64,000 nucleotides of DNA from Wolbachia endosymbiont (group A) of Rhinocyllus conicus (GCF_947250775.1 NZ_OX366349.1:1240001-1304000); one strand, 5' to 3'. Shown: positions 17,606 to 27,477, counted from the first letter of the stretch. Program-made: numbers and translations. Notes: generated from the sequence alone by a model not told the origin.

Positions 17606-18967
17606 TTATGTTTTGCAAATACCTTCACTCTGACTACGTTCATAAGATTCTGTCAATAGTGAATTTGGCAATTTGATCGGGGTGGATGAGCGACTGTTAT
17701 ATCCAGAATCTTCCAGTAAAAAATCAAACGTTTCCTCTGATGGTGATTCACATCTAGAATCTTCACCTGGCATAAATTGCATAATTTCCTTCAATATAAA
17801 CTTTATTTTTTGAGTCTCCTGTAATATTATTTTTCTACTATGATCTCCGATCGCTTCATTAGCGTTTACCAATTTTTCTACCTTGTCTATCACAGATTCT
17901 AACATTTCCAGTAAATAACCCTTTTTTTCTTCTGCATTTCTCAACAAACCTTCTTCAAGTTGTTCTATTTGAGCGTCTTGCTTCAAAAGTAAATTTTTTA
18001 AACTTTTCACTTCGTTATTACAATCTTTTCTTATCCCATCTAACTCAAAAGATTGATTTTTAATTAAATCATCTGCTTTATATAGCTCTTCAAATTTCCT
18101 TTTTAATTCTTGAGATAAGTTTTTATTTTTCTGATTAATTTCTTTAAATTTACATTGTAATTCATCTAATTCTACACAAAGTTCTTCTTGTCTTTTATGT
18201 AATTCTTCTTTTTTTTCACATAATATATGTTTTTCCTTACATAACTTGTTTATTTCCTTATCTAATTTCTCTTTTTCTTTAGATAATTTTTCTATTTCCT
18301 TATATAATTCTTCATTTTTTAATTCTGCATGTTTATTATTGTCTATTTTCCTTTTCAATTCCGTTATGCGTTTTTCTTTTTCAGCTAGATTACCTTCTTT
18401 TTCTTGTAACTGTTCACATAAATGCGTGATTTCATAAAGTAATTCTTCTTCTTGCTTACCAAGCTCATCTTTTTCCTTCGTTATCTTTTTCAATTCGTCT
18501 GTTATTTCAAATGTGTGATTCGCTTTGGCTTCTAATCTTTTCTCTAAAGATTTTTTTTCTTCAAGAAGAGATTCTCTCTCAACTTCTGACTCATTTACTT
18601 TCTGATCCAATTTTTTTGCTCTCTTGTCTAAATTTTGCTTTTCTCGAGTTAATTCACGTGATTGATTCTTTAATTTTTCCACTTCTTTGTTTGCAGCTTC
18701 TTCAGCTTCCTTTCCTAGAGTTATTTTATTTTCTAACTCTTGCTCTTTCTGAGCGAATTTATTTCTCTCAACTTCCAGTTTCTTATTATTACTAATTATT
18801 TTATACGAAAGTGCAAGCACCAAAACAGATAATGCAGCTAAAGCAAGAATTAGAGGAAGAGGCACATTAGAAGTTACAGTAAGCGCTAAAGATGTAAGTA
18901 ACGTAAGAGTAGCTAAGGAACTAGCTACAAAATAAAATGTGTTAGCTTTGTTAAACAAATTGCTCAT
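17606..18967 (-). CDS. Membrane-anchored coiled-coil protein (paralogue A)
   Basis: A 453-aa protein with two N-terminal hydrophobic helices (about 10-30 and 33-57), then SNNKKLEVERNKFAQKEQELENK and a nearly continuous coiled coil to about residue 380. The C-terminus (about 400-453) is Ser/Pro-rich with acidic clusters. Not an assigned family. The N-terminal head and start of the coil closely match the next gene upstream, so the two are tandem duplicates. The topology fits a protein exposing a long coil on one side of a membrane. Candidate host-facing or structural protein; function unknown. Confidence 0.8.
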   Translation of the reverse strand: MSNLFNKANTFYFVASSLATLTLLTSLALTVTSNVPLPLILALAALSVLVLALSYKIISNNKKLEVERNKFAQKEQELENKITLGKEAEEAANKEVEKLKNQSRELTREKQNLDKRAKKLDQKVNESEVERESLLEEKKSLEKRLEAKANHTFEITDELKKITKEKDELGKQEEELLYEITHLCEQLQEKEGNLAEKEKRITELKRKIDNNKHAELKNEELYKEIEKLSKEKEKLDKEINKLCKEKHILCEKKEELHKRQEELCVELDELQCKFKEINQKNKNLSQELKRKFEELYKADDLIKNQSFELDGIRKDCNNEVKSLKNLLLKQDAQIEQLEEGLLRNAEEKKGYLLEMLESVIDKVEKLVNANEAIGDHSRKIILQETQKIKFILKEIMQFMPGEDSRCESPSEETFDFLLEDSGYNSRSSTPIKLPNSLLTESYERSQSEGICKT

Positions 18968-19049
18968 TACTCCCCTCCCCTCATGAACAAAACTTCAGCA
19001 GTCTTGTATATATTTGTTAAGATTCTCTTATCTGTGGAGGTCCCTGCAC

Positions 19050-20591
19050 TTACATCGTTAAGGTGTGATAGGAATTATTTGTTGCATCTCTAAAAAGCGA
19101 TAAATTAGGGCTGCCGGTACTTGTATTAGGATTTTCGTGATTTAGTTGCTCTGAATTTTCTTTATTCTCATCCTCATCTTCCTTTTTAGGAGATAGAGAT
19201 TTTCTAGAATATCTTCTTGGTGTGGATGTGCGAGGAGAAAGTGGTTTCGGGAAAGTTAGTCCATTAGCAAGCTTATTTTCACCTGTTCCTTCAAATTCTG
19301 ATGAATGTTCACTGCTTATATCTGAAGAAATGGAATGACTAGGCTTGTCTTCCTGCCCAATTACTGCTTGCAGACGTTTAACTTTTCTTTCCAAATCAGA
19401 ATTACGTCTTCTTAATTTACTGCATTCGTCATCCAAATCTTTTTCGCTACTTTTCAACTTACTGTTATTATCGCGCAACTTTTCATTTCCTTTTCTTTCT
19501 TGATCCAAAAGTTTATTTAACTCTCCGATCTTATTAAGATCTTTAGTTTTTTCCTCTTCTAATTCCTTGCATAGTTTTTCTTTTTGTTCTAAATCTGCAG
19601 CTAGCTGGATCGTTTCTTGCGCTTTTTTACTTAACTCTTCTTTCAATCGTCTTTCTCTTTCTACTACATCCCTTAATTTAGGTTGTAAACAAGAAGTTTC
19701 GCCTTTTTCTTTTCTTAACTGCACTACTAATTCTTCTACTTTTTTCTTTCTCTCTTCTAAACATGTTTCCAATTCTGTTATTCTTTCTTCTAATAAAAGA
19801 GCTAAAGTTCCTTCATATTTTAATTCATGTAACTGCCTTTCTAAGGAATCTACTTCTTTTTGAGGTTGAGATAATTCCTCCATTAAAGAACCTACTCTTT
19901 CATTCAATCTTGCATTTTCATCACGTAACTCTTCAGTATAATGAAGAGAATTTTTCTTTTCACATTCTAACTGACTTACTTTCTTATTTAATTCTTTTAC
20001 TCTCTCGTCTAAACCCTGCTTTTCTCGAGTTAATCTATTTAGTTGATTATTCAATTCCTCCACTTCTTTATTTACAGCTTCCAATTCTTGACCTTTCCGA
20101 TTTGATTCTTGTCGTGCATCAGTTAGTTGTTTCTTTAACTGCTCTATTTCCTTATTTAACCCTTCAATCACTTTGTCTGCATCTTGCTTTTCTCGAGTTA
20201 ATTCATTTAGTTGATTATTCAATTCCTCCACTTCTTTGCTTGCAGCTTCTTTAGCTTCTTTTTCTAGAGTTATTTTATTTTCTAACTCTTGTACCTTACT
20301 CTCAAATTGTTGTTTTACGCTTTCTAACTCTTGCTCTTTTTCAGCAAATTTATTTTTTTCAACCTCTATTTTCTTATTATTACTAATCATCTTGCATGAA
20401 AGTGCGAGTATCAAAGTAGATAGTATAGATAAACTCAAGGCAACAGGAAGAGCTACATTAAAGACTGCAACTGAAGACAAGAACTCAACACAAGGGGCAA
20501 CAGCAAGTGTCCCAGATGCAAGCAATACCAAAGTAGCAAAAGCACCAGCTATAAGATATGGTGCATTGGCTTTATTATATAAATCCCCCAT
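19050..20591 (-). CDS. Membrane-anchored coiled-coil protein (paralogue B)
   Basis: A 513-aa paralogue of the 453-aa protein. N-terminal helices at about 10-32 and 40-65, then SNNKKIEVEKNKFAEKEQEL and coiled coil to about residue 415, with internal repeats of the type NNQLNELTREKQ...VEELNNQLNRLTREKQ. The tail has a Ser/Glu-rich part and a basic RTSTPRRYSRKSLSPKKEDE stretch rich in possible phosphorylation sites. The 82-base gap between the two genes and the shared strand suggest cotranscription. Repeated DNA in the coil could drive length variation. Confidence 0.8.
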   Translation of the reverse strand: MGDLYNKANAPYLIAGAFATLVLLASGTLAVAPCVEFLSSVAVFNVALPVALSLSILSTLILALSCKMISNNKKIEVEKNKFAEKEQELESVKQQFESKVQELENKITLEKEAKEAASKEVEELNNQLNELTREKQDADKVIEGLNKEIEQLKKQLTDARQESNRKGQELEAVNKEVEELNNQLNRLTREKQGLDERVKELNKKVSQLECEKKNSLHYTEELRDENARLNERVGSLMEELSQPQKEVDSLERQLHELKYEGTLALLLEERITELETCLEERKKKVEELVVQLRKEKGETSCLQPKLRDVVERERRLKEELSKKAQETIQLAADLEQKEKLCKELEEEKTKDLNKIGELNKLLDQERKGNEKLRDNNSKLKSSEKDLDDECSKLRRRNSDLERKVKRLQAVIGQEDKPSHSISSDISSEHSSEFEGTGENKLANGLTFPKPLSPRTSTPRRYSRKSLSPKKEDEDENKENSEQLNHENPNTSTGSPNLSLFRDATNNSYHTLTM

Positions 20592-20656
20592 TATTATTCC
20601 CTCACAACTAAAGTATTATAATAGCATAAATGTCAAGGGAAGTAAAGCTATAAAAA

Positions 20657-23305
20657 TCAGTATAAGTCTATATTCACTATGTATTTCCCGTCTTCAGTTT
20701 CAAGCTCGGACTGCATCCACTCTATCATTTCCGCATTGCAAACTGCTTGTAGGTCATTCTGCGCGGATTGATTCAATTTGTCCTCTCGTAGATCTGCTTT
20801 TATCACTAATTTCTTTATCAAATGCTTAACTGATACATTATTATCTGCTTTTATCTTTCTGATAATGTTTAATATCTGCACGCAATTGTCTCCCATTTCC
20901 TCTGAATATTTATCGTAGATAAGCTCTTCTTTGCTCGGCCAATTACTTTGATTGTGTACAGAATTATAACTATACAACTGGTGGTATATCTCTTCTGTAA
21001 TGTAAGGCAAAAAAGGTGCAAATAACCGCAAAATAACATTTAACACATACGCCAAGCTTTGTTTTGCACTTAAGGTTGCTTCACTGCTTCCGTACGCGCG
21101 TTTTTTTACTAATTCCAAGTAGTTATCACAAAAGTCTTTCCAAAAAAATTCCTCTATTACGCCCAAAGCTTCGCAGTATTCAAACTGTAATAGGTTATTC
21201 GTTGCTCTTTCTATAACTTTGTATAACTTAGACAATATCCACTTATCTATTGTCTCGTGAGCAGAATTTATGCTCATTACTTGATGCTTTTCCATGAACA
21301 TGGAAACAAACTTGCTAGCGTTCCAAAGTTTTGTAACTAGGCGCTTGCCAATTTTAAATATATTTTCAGAGTAGACTGTATCAACTCCAAGCCTTGAGTT
21401 CGCTGCCCAATAGCGTACTACATCAGCTCCATAAGTTTCAAGTATTACATGAGGAGTGATGATGTTACCTTTTGATTTACTCATCTTTTTCTTATCATCG
21501 GCTAAACACCAACCGCTGATCATAATGTTTTTCCAAGGTAAAGAATCTGCATGATAATGTGCTTTCAAAATCGTATAAAAAGCCCAAGTTCTTATTATCT
21601 CATGACTCTGGCTGCGCAGATCTGCAGGAAATATTGTATTATAGCGATGATTTGGTAAGCTAAACTCACTGTTTACTGCCAGTGCACTTAGTTGAGGAGT
21701 AATTGAACTTGTGGCCCAGGTATCCATTACATCTTGATCTGGGATAACCTCTTCTTTGCTATACCCTTTTGGCAAATCTTTGAGTGGATCTATAGGTAGG
21801 TCCTTTATCTCAGCTAGAATAATTTTACCTTCTTCTCCCTTACGTTTGGAATACCACGCTGGAAATGGCACACCAAAATAGCGCTGCCTTGAGATGCACC
21901 AGTCCCAATTTAGCCCTTCTATCCACACTTCCATACGTTTACGCATAGTAGCTGGATGCCAATTGCATTCTTTTGCTTTATCTAATACTTGAGCTTTTTG
22001 CTCTAAGGTCTTGATAAACCATTGATAAGTAGGCAATATCTCAAGTGGTGCACCAGACCTTTCTGCGCACTTAACAGAATGAGAAATGTTAGTGCTTTCT
22101 ATTAGTAACTCCTTCTCAGTTAGGATTTCGATCATCCTCTTTCTTGCTGCTGTAACTTTCAATCCATTGATTTCATTGTAGATTCCAGCGTCACGCGCTG
22201 GAATGACGCCGGGGTGTGGTGGAATGACGTCTTCTTTTGTCATCTGAGTAGCTCTTTCTCCTGTCATCCGAGTAGCCCCTATGGTGTCATCCCAGTGCCC
22301 AGACACTGGGATCCATTCTTCTATTTCCTGGATTCCAGTGCCACCTATGGTGTCATCCCAGTGCCCAGACACTGGGATCCATGCTCTTTCCTTCTGACCA
22401 TGTGGTGGATGCAGGTTCATCCTCCCATCCTGATCGATGATAATTTTCATCGGCAGATTATGCTTTTGCTGCCAATATATGTCGAGCTCATCACCGAATG
22501 TACAACACATAACAAGCCCAGTGCCTTTATCTATTTTGACCTTATCGTCAGCTATTATTGGAACTTTTTCCTTTATTATTGGCACTATGGCTGTTTTTCC
22601 GATCAGATGAGTGTAGCGCGCATCCTCTGGGTGGCAAAAAACTGCAACGCATGCGGGAAGTAACTCAGGTCGCGTAGTTGCAATATTGATCTGCTCATTT
22701 TCGTGAGTAGAGAAAACTATCGTATTTAAGGATGACTCAAAAACTTTATCTTCTATTTCTGCTTGCGCAATTGCGGTTTTATCAACCGGATCCCAAAGAA
22801 TAGGTTGCATTTTTCTATATGCATACCCTTTATTATATAGATCGATAAACGACATTTGAGAAAGTGTCACAGTTTCCTTGCTGATCGTGTGATATTCCAA
22901 ACTCCAGTCATAACTAATGCCGACCGATTTAAATAGTTCCTTAAATTCTTGCTTTGATTTTTCAATAACTTCATGGCACATCTCTATAAATTTTTCTCTG
23001 CCAACTTCTTTTGCACGGGTTTTATAGGTTTGTTCAACCAATCTTTCAGTGGGAAGGCCGTTACCATCAAACCCAATTGGATAAAACACATCTTTCCCCA
23101 GCATGCGTTGAAACCTTGCAATAAAGTCTGTGTGGCAATAGCTAAATATATGGCCAATATGGAGTTTTCCCGATATTGTTGGTGGAGGTGTGTCTATAGT
23201 GAAAGTGTTATCCTTTTCACCATTCCATTTATAAACTTTACTGCCTTCCCATAATATGTTGCATTTGTCTTCAATTTCTTTAAAGCCGTATTTTTCTTTT
23301 AACAT
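20657..23305 (-). CDS. valS: Valyl-tRNA synthetase with in-frame palindromic insertion
   Basis: Charges tRNA-Val; 882 aa. Class I signatures: PPPTISGKLHIGHIF with HIGH at 49-52, and KKKMSKSKGN near 605. Editing (CP1) domain and C-terminal anticodon-binding domain are recognisable (WNASKFVSMFM; RLFAPFLPYITEEIYHQL). Residues about 309-374 are foreign to the family: WIPVSGHWDDTIG appears twice, then a segment ending VIPARDAG. These are translations of the window's intergenic palindromes, inserted in a CP1 loop between DGRMNLHPPHG and YNEINGLKVTAARKRM. The frame stays open, so the enzyme is probably functional. The C-terminal coiled-coil arm seen in some ValRS is short or absent. Confidence 0.95.
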   Translation of the reverse strand: MLKEKYGFKEIEDKCNILWEGSKVYKWNGEKDNTFTIDTPPPTISGKLHIGHIFSYCHTDFIARFQRMLGKDVFYPIGFDGNGLPTERLVEQTYKTRAKEVGREKFIEMCHEVIEKSKQEFKELFKSVGISYDWSLEYHTISKETVTLSQMSFIDLYNKGYAYRKMQPILWDPVDKTAIAQAEIEDKVFESSLNTIVFSTHENEQINIATTRPELLPACVAVFCHPEDARYTHLIGKTAIVPIIKEKVPIIADDKVKIDKGTGLVMCCTFGDELDIYWQQKHNLPMKIIIDQDGRMNLHPPHGQKERAWIPVSGHWDDTIGGTGIQEIEEWIPVSGHWDDTIGATRMTGERATQMTKEDVIPPHPGVIPARDAGIYNEINGLKVTAARKRMIEILTEKELLIESTNISHSVKCAERSGAPLEILPTYQWFIKTLEQKAQVLDKAKECNWHPATMRKRMEVWIEGLNWDWCISRQRYFGVPFPAWYSKRKGEEGKIILAEIKDLPIDPLKDLPKGYSKEEVIPDQDVMDTWATSSITPQLSALAVNSEFSLPNHRYNTIFPADLRSQSHEIIRTWAFYTILKAHYHADSLPWKNIMISGWCLADDKKKMSKSKGNIITPHVILETYGADVVRYWAANSRLGVDTVYSENIFKIGKRLVTKLWNASKFVSMFMEKHQVMSINSAHETIDKWILSKLYKVIERATNNLLQFEYCEALGVIEEFFWKDFCDNYLELVKKRAYGSSEATLSAKQSLAYVLNVILRLFAPFLPYITEEIYHQLYSYNSVHNQSNWPSKEELIYDKYSEEMGDNCVQILNIIRKIKADNNVSVKHLIKKLVIKADLREDKLNQSAQNDLQAVCNAEMIEWMQSELETEDGKYIVNIDLY
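22184..22381 (-). repeat. Palindromic elements inside valS
   Basis: About 198 bases (66 codons) hold two copies of CCCAGTGCCCAGACACTGGG with flanks (around 22280-22318 and 22343-22381) and one GATTCCAGCGTCACGCGCTGG hairpin (22181-22215). The length is a multiple of three and no stop is created. This mirrors, in principle, Rickettsia palindromic elements found in protein genes. Confidence 0.85.
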
Positions 23306-23329
23306 AAATATTTCTCAATTTTAAACCTT

Positions 23330-23515
23330 AAGCTAGCAACGTCATATCGCGATTCATTCGCGGTATCTAAGCCGCTAACACGTAGCGGAATACTCAACCG
23401 TCATACCGCCACGAACCGTCATACCGCGATTCATTCGCGGTATCTCTTAGCATAGATCCCGCTAACAAGCAGCGGGATGACGATTGTCGATAAACCTAAA
23501 TTACTTTAGCTATAG
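23330..23515. repeat. Palindromic repeat cluster upstream of valS
   Basis: Several modules GTCATACCGCGATTCATTCGC with GGTATCTC, a CCGCTAACAAGCAGCGGGATGACG hairpin and the terminal TTTAGCTATA. Belongs to the TATAGCTAA family; it lies between the divergent valS and the coiled-coil gene. Confidence 0.7.
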
Positions 23516-23651
23516 CACAATTAAGCAAATACGGCAATTTTACGCCAAAATTTTTTGTTTACGAACATAAATTTCTATGTTATGGTGAAAATATTACTTG
23601 ACTTTAGATTCTAAAGGTGTCATGTAATGCTTTTATATATTGAGGTTTATT

Positions 23652-24818
23652 ATGTATGGTTCACATAAAAATTCTTCCAAAAAGAAGGAAACAAAACAAC
23701 AACAAGATGTTCTTCAGGAGGATGAGCAAGCAAAATTAAAAACAGAGAAAGATGAGAAAATTACAGAGTTAGAAAATCAAGTAACAACTTTAACGACGGA
23801 GAAAAATGAGGCAATTCAGCAGAAAGATGGAAAAATTGCAGAGTTAGAAAATCAAGTAACAACTTTAACGACGGAGAAAGATGAGAAAATTACAGAGTTA
23901 GAAAATCAAGTAACAACTTTAACGACGGGGAAAGATGAGAAAATTGCAGAGTTAGAAAATCAACTAGAAGGTTTAAAAGATGAACAGAAGAAAGTTAGCG
24001 AAGCAATTGATGGTTTATTTGCTGAAGAGTTAAACAGAGAAATAAAAGGTCTAATTGGATCCAAAGACAAAGTTAAGGGCTTATATGATGGAAAATTAAA
24101 GAGCACAATAGAAGATATAATAGGCAGTAATTTATCAAAAATGAAAGATGAAGAGAAGGCGAAATTGCATGAAGAGTTACAAATCAAAATAGAATCTATA
24201 ATAGGGACTGATCAAAGTAAAAATGCAGATAAAATTGTGGATTCGATTAAGAAAGAGTTAAAGAACATTATAATAAATGCAAGTAAGTTCAGTAAGGAAG
24301 TTGCGGACTTACAGCAACAATTAGCAGATAAAGAGAAAGAAATAGCACAACTAAAACAACAACAGCCAAATGCTGAAGTTGACAAACTGAAGGCAGCCTT
24401 AACAGCTAAAGAGAAAGAAGTTGACAAGCTAAAGAAGGAAAATGAAGAACTAGAAGCTAAAATAAACCAACCAAATGCTGAAGTTGAAAAACTAAAGAAC
24501 GACTTAAAAACTAAAACTTCTCAAGTTCAGCAGTTAACGCAGAAAAATAAAGAATTGGAAGCTAAAAACAAAACAACTGAGCAACCAAAACAAGGCAATG
24601 GAGCGAAGTATACCGCTACTGTTGGTATGGGTCTTGCTGCTGGACTGATAGCATTTACTGCACTTGAACGTACAGTTAGGTTAGAGATGTTAGTAATGAT
24701 TGGTATAGCAGTAGCATCTGCACTCGTAGCTGGTAGTATTACATATGTAGCATTACCTAGTACTCAAGTAGATGGAGCGAAAGCACAAGAAGTAAATGAG
24801 AATGGGAAAAAGAAGTAA
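23652..24818 (+). CDS. Coiled-coil protein with 18-residue repeats and C-terminal membrane helices
   Basis: A 388-aa protein; ATG at 23652 is preferred over an in-frame TTG at 23640 because GAGG lies 7 bases upstream of it. Residues about 30-100 contain four units of the form EKDEKITELENQVTTLTT, nearly identical in DNA. A second coil region (about 215-320) precedes two hydrophobic helices (around 325-345 and 350-370) and a short basic tail. No enzymatic domain. The anchor is at the C-terminus, opposite to the pair at 17606-20591. Likely membrane-attached, possibly host-interacting; function unknown. Confidence 0.75.
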   Translation: MYGSHKNSSKKKETKQQQDVLQEDEQAKLKTEKDEKITELENQVTTLTTEKNEAIQQKDGKIAELENQVTTLTTEKDEKITELENQVTTLTTGKDEKIAELENQLEGLKDEQKKVSEAIDGLFAEELNREIKGLIGSKDKVKGLYDGKLKSTIEDIIGSNLSKMKDEEKAKLHEELQIKIESIIGTDQSKNADKIVDSIKKELKNIIINASKFSKEVADLQQQLADKEKEIAQLKQQQPNAEVDKLKAALTAKEKEVDKLKKENEELEAKINQPNAEVEKLKNDLKTKTSQVQQLTQKNKELEAKNKTTEQPKQGNGAKYTATVGMGLAAGLIAFTALERTVRLEMLVMIGIAVASALVAGSITYVALPSTQVDGAKAQEVNENGKKK

Positions 24819-24889
24819 CAAAGGCGCACTGGGCTGAAACCGTCATAAAGGAACCAGCGTCAGCTACTTGGATGACAAGAAGAGGGCAC

Positions 24890-25062
24890 TGGGATGACAT
24901 CATTATAGAGTGAACCAGTGTCACACTACTAGGATGACATCCTGACAATCGTCATCCCGCTACTTGTTAGCGGGATGACGATTAATTATTCTGCGCGGGA
25001 TGACAAGAAAGGAGCAGCAGGATGACGCCTCACCATGTCATTTGAGTAGCGGACACTGGAAT
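24890..25062. repeat. Decayed palindromes between coiled-coil gene and MITE fragment
   Basis: Half-copies of the ACTGGGATGACATCA type, an intact CGTCATCCCGCTACTTGTTAGCGGG hairpin (about 24954-24980) and a flank GACACTGGAAT. No gene in 24819-25278. Confidence 0.6.
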
Positions 25063-25173
25063 GGCTTTGTTGCATCGCTAGCTATGATGGATTAAAGATA
25101 AAAAAGATGGAGAATATCAGTAGCTTATTATTCTGGTGTTTATAACAAGAACGGTCAGTGAATACCTAAATTT
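25063..25173 (+). mobile_element. Truncated MITE (left 111 bp)
   Basis: Matches the first 111 bases of the 326-bp MITE and then stops abruptly in unrelated sequence just before the MFS gene. The right end and the second target repeat are missing, so it was cut by a deletion. That deletion may have removed the original upstream region of the transporter gene. Confidence 0.8.
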
Positions 25174-25278
25174 TAACAATCTCAATTATCACACACCATA
25201 ATAAAAAAGTCACCTCCATATGTTTAGGTTGTAAAATCCTAAAAAGCAGCCACAATGAAATAAGCAAACATTTACGAA

Positions 25279-26553
25279 TTGAATTTAGTGCAAACAAGGG
25301 TGTTGATATCAACCATACTCTGCAGAATCGCAATATGGTATGACTACATGCTCTTCACTGATTTGATTAACATAATTAGCAGAGAGTTTTGTTTTGCAAA
25401 AGATGTCTACAGTAACATACTGCAATTATTTGGAATTGTAGGGCTAGGCGCGATTGTAAGGCCACTTGGTGCATTCATATTTGGTCACGTTGGTGACAGG
25501 TATGGAAGGAGGATAGCATTAATAATTACTATCTTGCTAATATCGATACCATCAAGTCTTATTGCATTTATTCCAAGTCACAATCAAGTAGGTATCATTT
25601 CTACTATATTGCTTTTTGCAATCCATATAACACAAGGAATTGCACTTGGTGGTGAACAAGGAAGTTCTGTTTATCTTATAGAACATTTATCCAGTAGGAA
25701 AGAGAACTTAGGAATGTATTTTGGAATAATGGGCTGTGGTCGCTCCATTGGTGTCTTGCTTTCTGCGGTGATAGTAATTATCTGCAAAAAAACTACTGAT
25801 TTTTGTACCTGGGGTTGGAGATTGCCATTTATTTTCTCAGCTATTTTAGGATTAATTAGCGCGTATAGCATATACACATTGGGAGAAACTCCAGCATATG
25901 AAAAAAATCGAAAACAAAGAAATTTACCTGATTTGCCAATAATAGAGCTTATAAAGCGCCACAAGAGAGCTCTTATACTTGCTATTTTAATATCTGTACC
26001 TGTTAATGTTGCTGTCGGATTTACCATATTTCTTCGAACACTCGCAAAGGAAATAGCATCAGTGGATGTGTATGTAACGACATATATCAACGAAATTGTG
26101 CTCATTATAACCAGTGTATTAATGCCGATATCTTCAATAGCGTTTGGAATGTTGGCTGATAAAGTTGGAAAAGAGCGCACTGCAATCTTATTTATAGCAA
26201 TTACAATGGCACTATGTTGTCCTGCGTTATCTATTGCATATTACTACAAAAATTACCTTATAATTATGCTTAGTGTAATGGCTCTTTCTATAATAGAAAG
26301 AGGTATAGTTCCCATAGGAATAGTTGCATCTGAACTCTTTCCCACCAATGTTAGATTTAGTGGTGTGAGCTTATCACGCAACATCTCTTATGCGTTACAT
26401 GGAGGATTTACTCCTATGGTTTGTATTTGGTTGACTGTAACATTTCCTCAAACAAACCTTGCTGCTGGGCTTTATATAGTCTTCTGCTTGTTGGTCAGTG
26501 TGGTAGCAATATTGCAAATAAAACCGCAAGATAAAAAATGTGATTGGTCTTAG
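25279..26553 (+). CDS. Major facilitator superfamily transporter (ProP-like)
   Basis: A 424-aa, twelve-helix transporter of the metabolite:proton symporter group. Motif A is present after TM2 as GHVGDRYGRRIAL, and a related one in the second half as GMLADKVGKERTA; the loop LGGEQGSSVYLIEHL and FVPTNVRFSG-like LFPTNVRFSGVSLSRN are family features. Substrate cannot be told (proline/betaine, citrate-like or other). The frame opens with TTG 25279 (GTG at 25288 possible); no ATG start precedes TM1, and a MITE fragment lies just upstream, so the true start may be altered. Confidence 0.85.
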   Translation: MNLVQTRVLISTILCRIAIWYDYMLFTDLINIISREFCFAKDVYSNILQLFGIVGLGAIVRPLGAFIFGHVGDRYGRRIALIITILLISIPSSLIAFIPSHNQVGIISTILLFAIHITQGIALGGEQGSSVYLIEHLSSRKENLGMYFGIMGCGRSIGVLLSAVIVIICKKTTDFCTWGWRLPFIFSAILGLISAYSIYTLGETPAYEKNRKQRNLPDLPIIELIKRHKRALILAILISVPVNVAVGFTIFLRTLAKEIASVDVYVTTYINEIVLIITSVLMPISSIAFGMLADKVGKERTAILFIAITMALCCPALSIAYYYKNYLIIMLSVMALSIIERGIVPIGIVASELFPTNVRFSGVSLSRNISYALHGGFTPMVCIWLTVTFPQTNLAAGLYIVFCLLVSVVAILQIKPQDKKCDWS

Positions 26554-26617
26554 TTTTCTCTTATGTGATTTGATAGTGATCTCCACCGGAAAAGGGTTTC
26601 ATCTAAGTAGCTAACAC

Positions 26618-26787
26618 CCTGACAACCGTCATCCCGCTAACAAGCAGCGGGATGACGGTTGTCAGGGTGTCATCCGAGTAGCCTCTTTCTTGTTATCCGA
26701 GTAGCCCCTTCTCCTGTCATCCCAGTGCTCTTTTTTTGTCATCCGAGTAGCCCCTTTTTTGTCATCCCAGTGCCCAGACACTGGGAT
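26618..26787. repeat. Palindrome cluster
   Basis: CCGTCATCCCGCTAACAAGC with AGCGGGATGACGG makes one strong hairpin (about 26627-26658), followed by several degenerate GTCATCC(C/G)AGTAGCC units and GTCATCCCAGTGCCCAGACA, whose second arm carries the MITE. Confidence 0.7.
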
Positions 26788-27113
26788 GGCTTTGTTGCAT
26801 CGCTACTTATGAAAGGCTAACTATAGCTAGGATTATAAGCAACCTATTGAAAATCTTGTTTTTTTGCAATCAATCTGATCAAATTTAAGAATAGTAATTT
26901 ATTATTTATATTAATAAACTTAATTCTATTGAAAATAGCTAAAGCATTGAAATTCTTGAATTTTAGCCGGATTAGTGAGTGGTAGTGAAATTTCTTTTAC
27001 TCAAATTTAGGTATTCACTGACCGTTCTTGTTATAAATACCAGAATAATAAGCTACTGATATTCTCCATCTTTTTTATCTTTAATCCATCATAGCTAGCG
27101 ATGCAACAAAGCC
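26788..27113 (-). mobile_element. 326-bp MITE, copy 3 (inverted)
   Basis: Same 326 bases as the other copies but in reverse orientation, between the same CACTGGGAT duplications. This shows that at least two independent insertions, or an inversion, took place at this palindrome type. Confidence 0.88.
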
Positions 27114-27310
27114 CACTGGGATCCAGCCTTTATCATGTAATTTCATCATATAAATCTTTCCATTTCTGATGTGTCTGTATATAAACATAATAACTTTTCA
27201 TATATAGGAAATAAATTTACTGGATCCCAGTGTCTGGGCACTGGGATGACACCATTTGCTGTGCAATTTACCTTCAAAAATGAATGTTCGTACAGCTATG
27301 TGTCAGCTAC
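27114..27310. repeat. Palindrome-flanked composite repeat
   Basis: CACTGGGATCCAGCC, AT-rich core, CTGGATCCCAGTGTCTGGGC, then CAATTTACCTTCAAAAATGA and TTCGTACAG, as in the copies at 16521 and 33910. A CGTCATACCGTCACGG / CCGCTAACACGTAGCGGGATGACG cluster follows to about 27480. No gene in 26554-27477. Confidence 0.65.
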
Positions 27311-27477
27311 TTGCATGACACCCTGCTGGTGGGACAATGTTTGTATAGTTGTGCGTCACGCGCTGGAATGACGAATTACTTAACCGTCATACCGTCACGG
27401 TATCTCCTAGCATAGATCCCGCTAACACGTAGCGGGATGACGAATTTGTATCGGAAAACAAGTAGCATGACGGTTTG

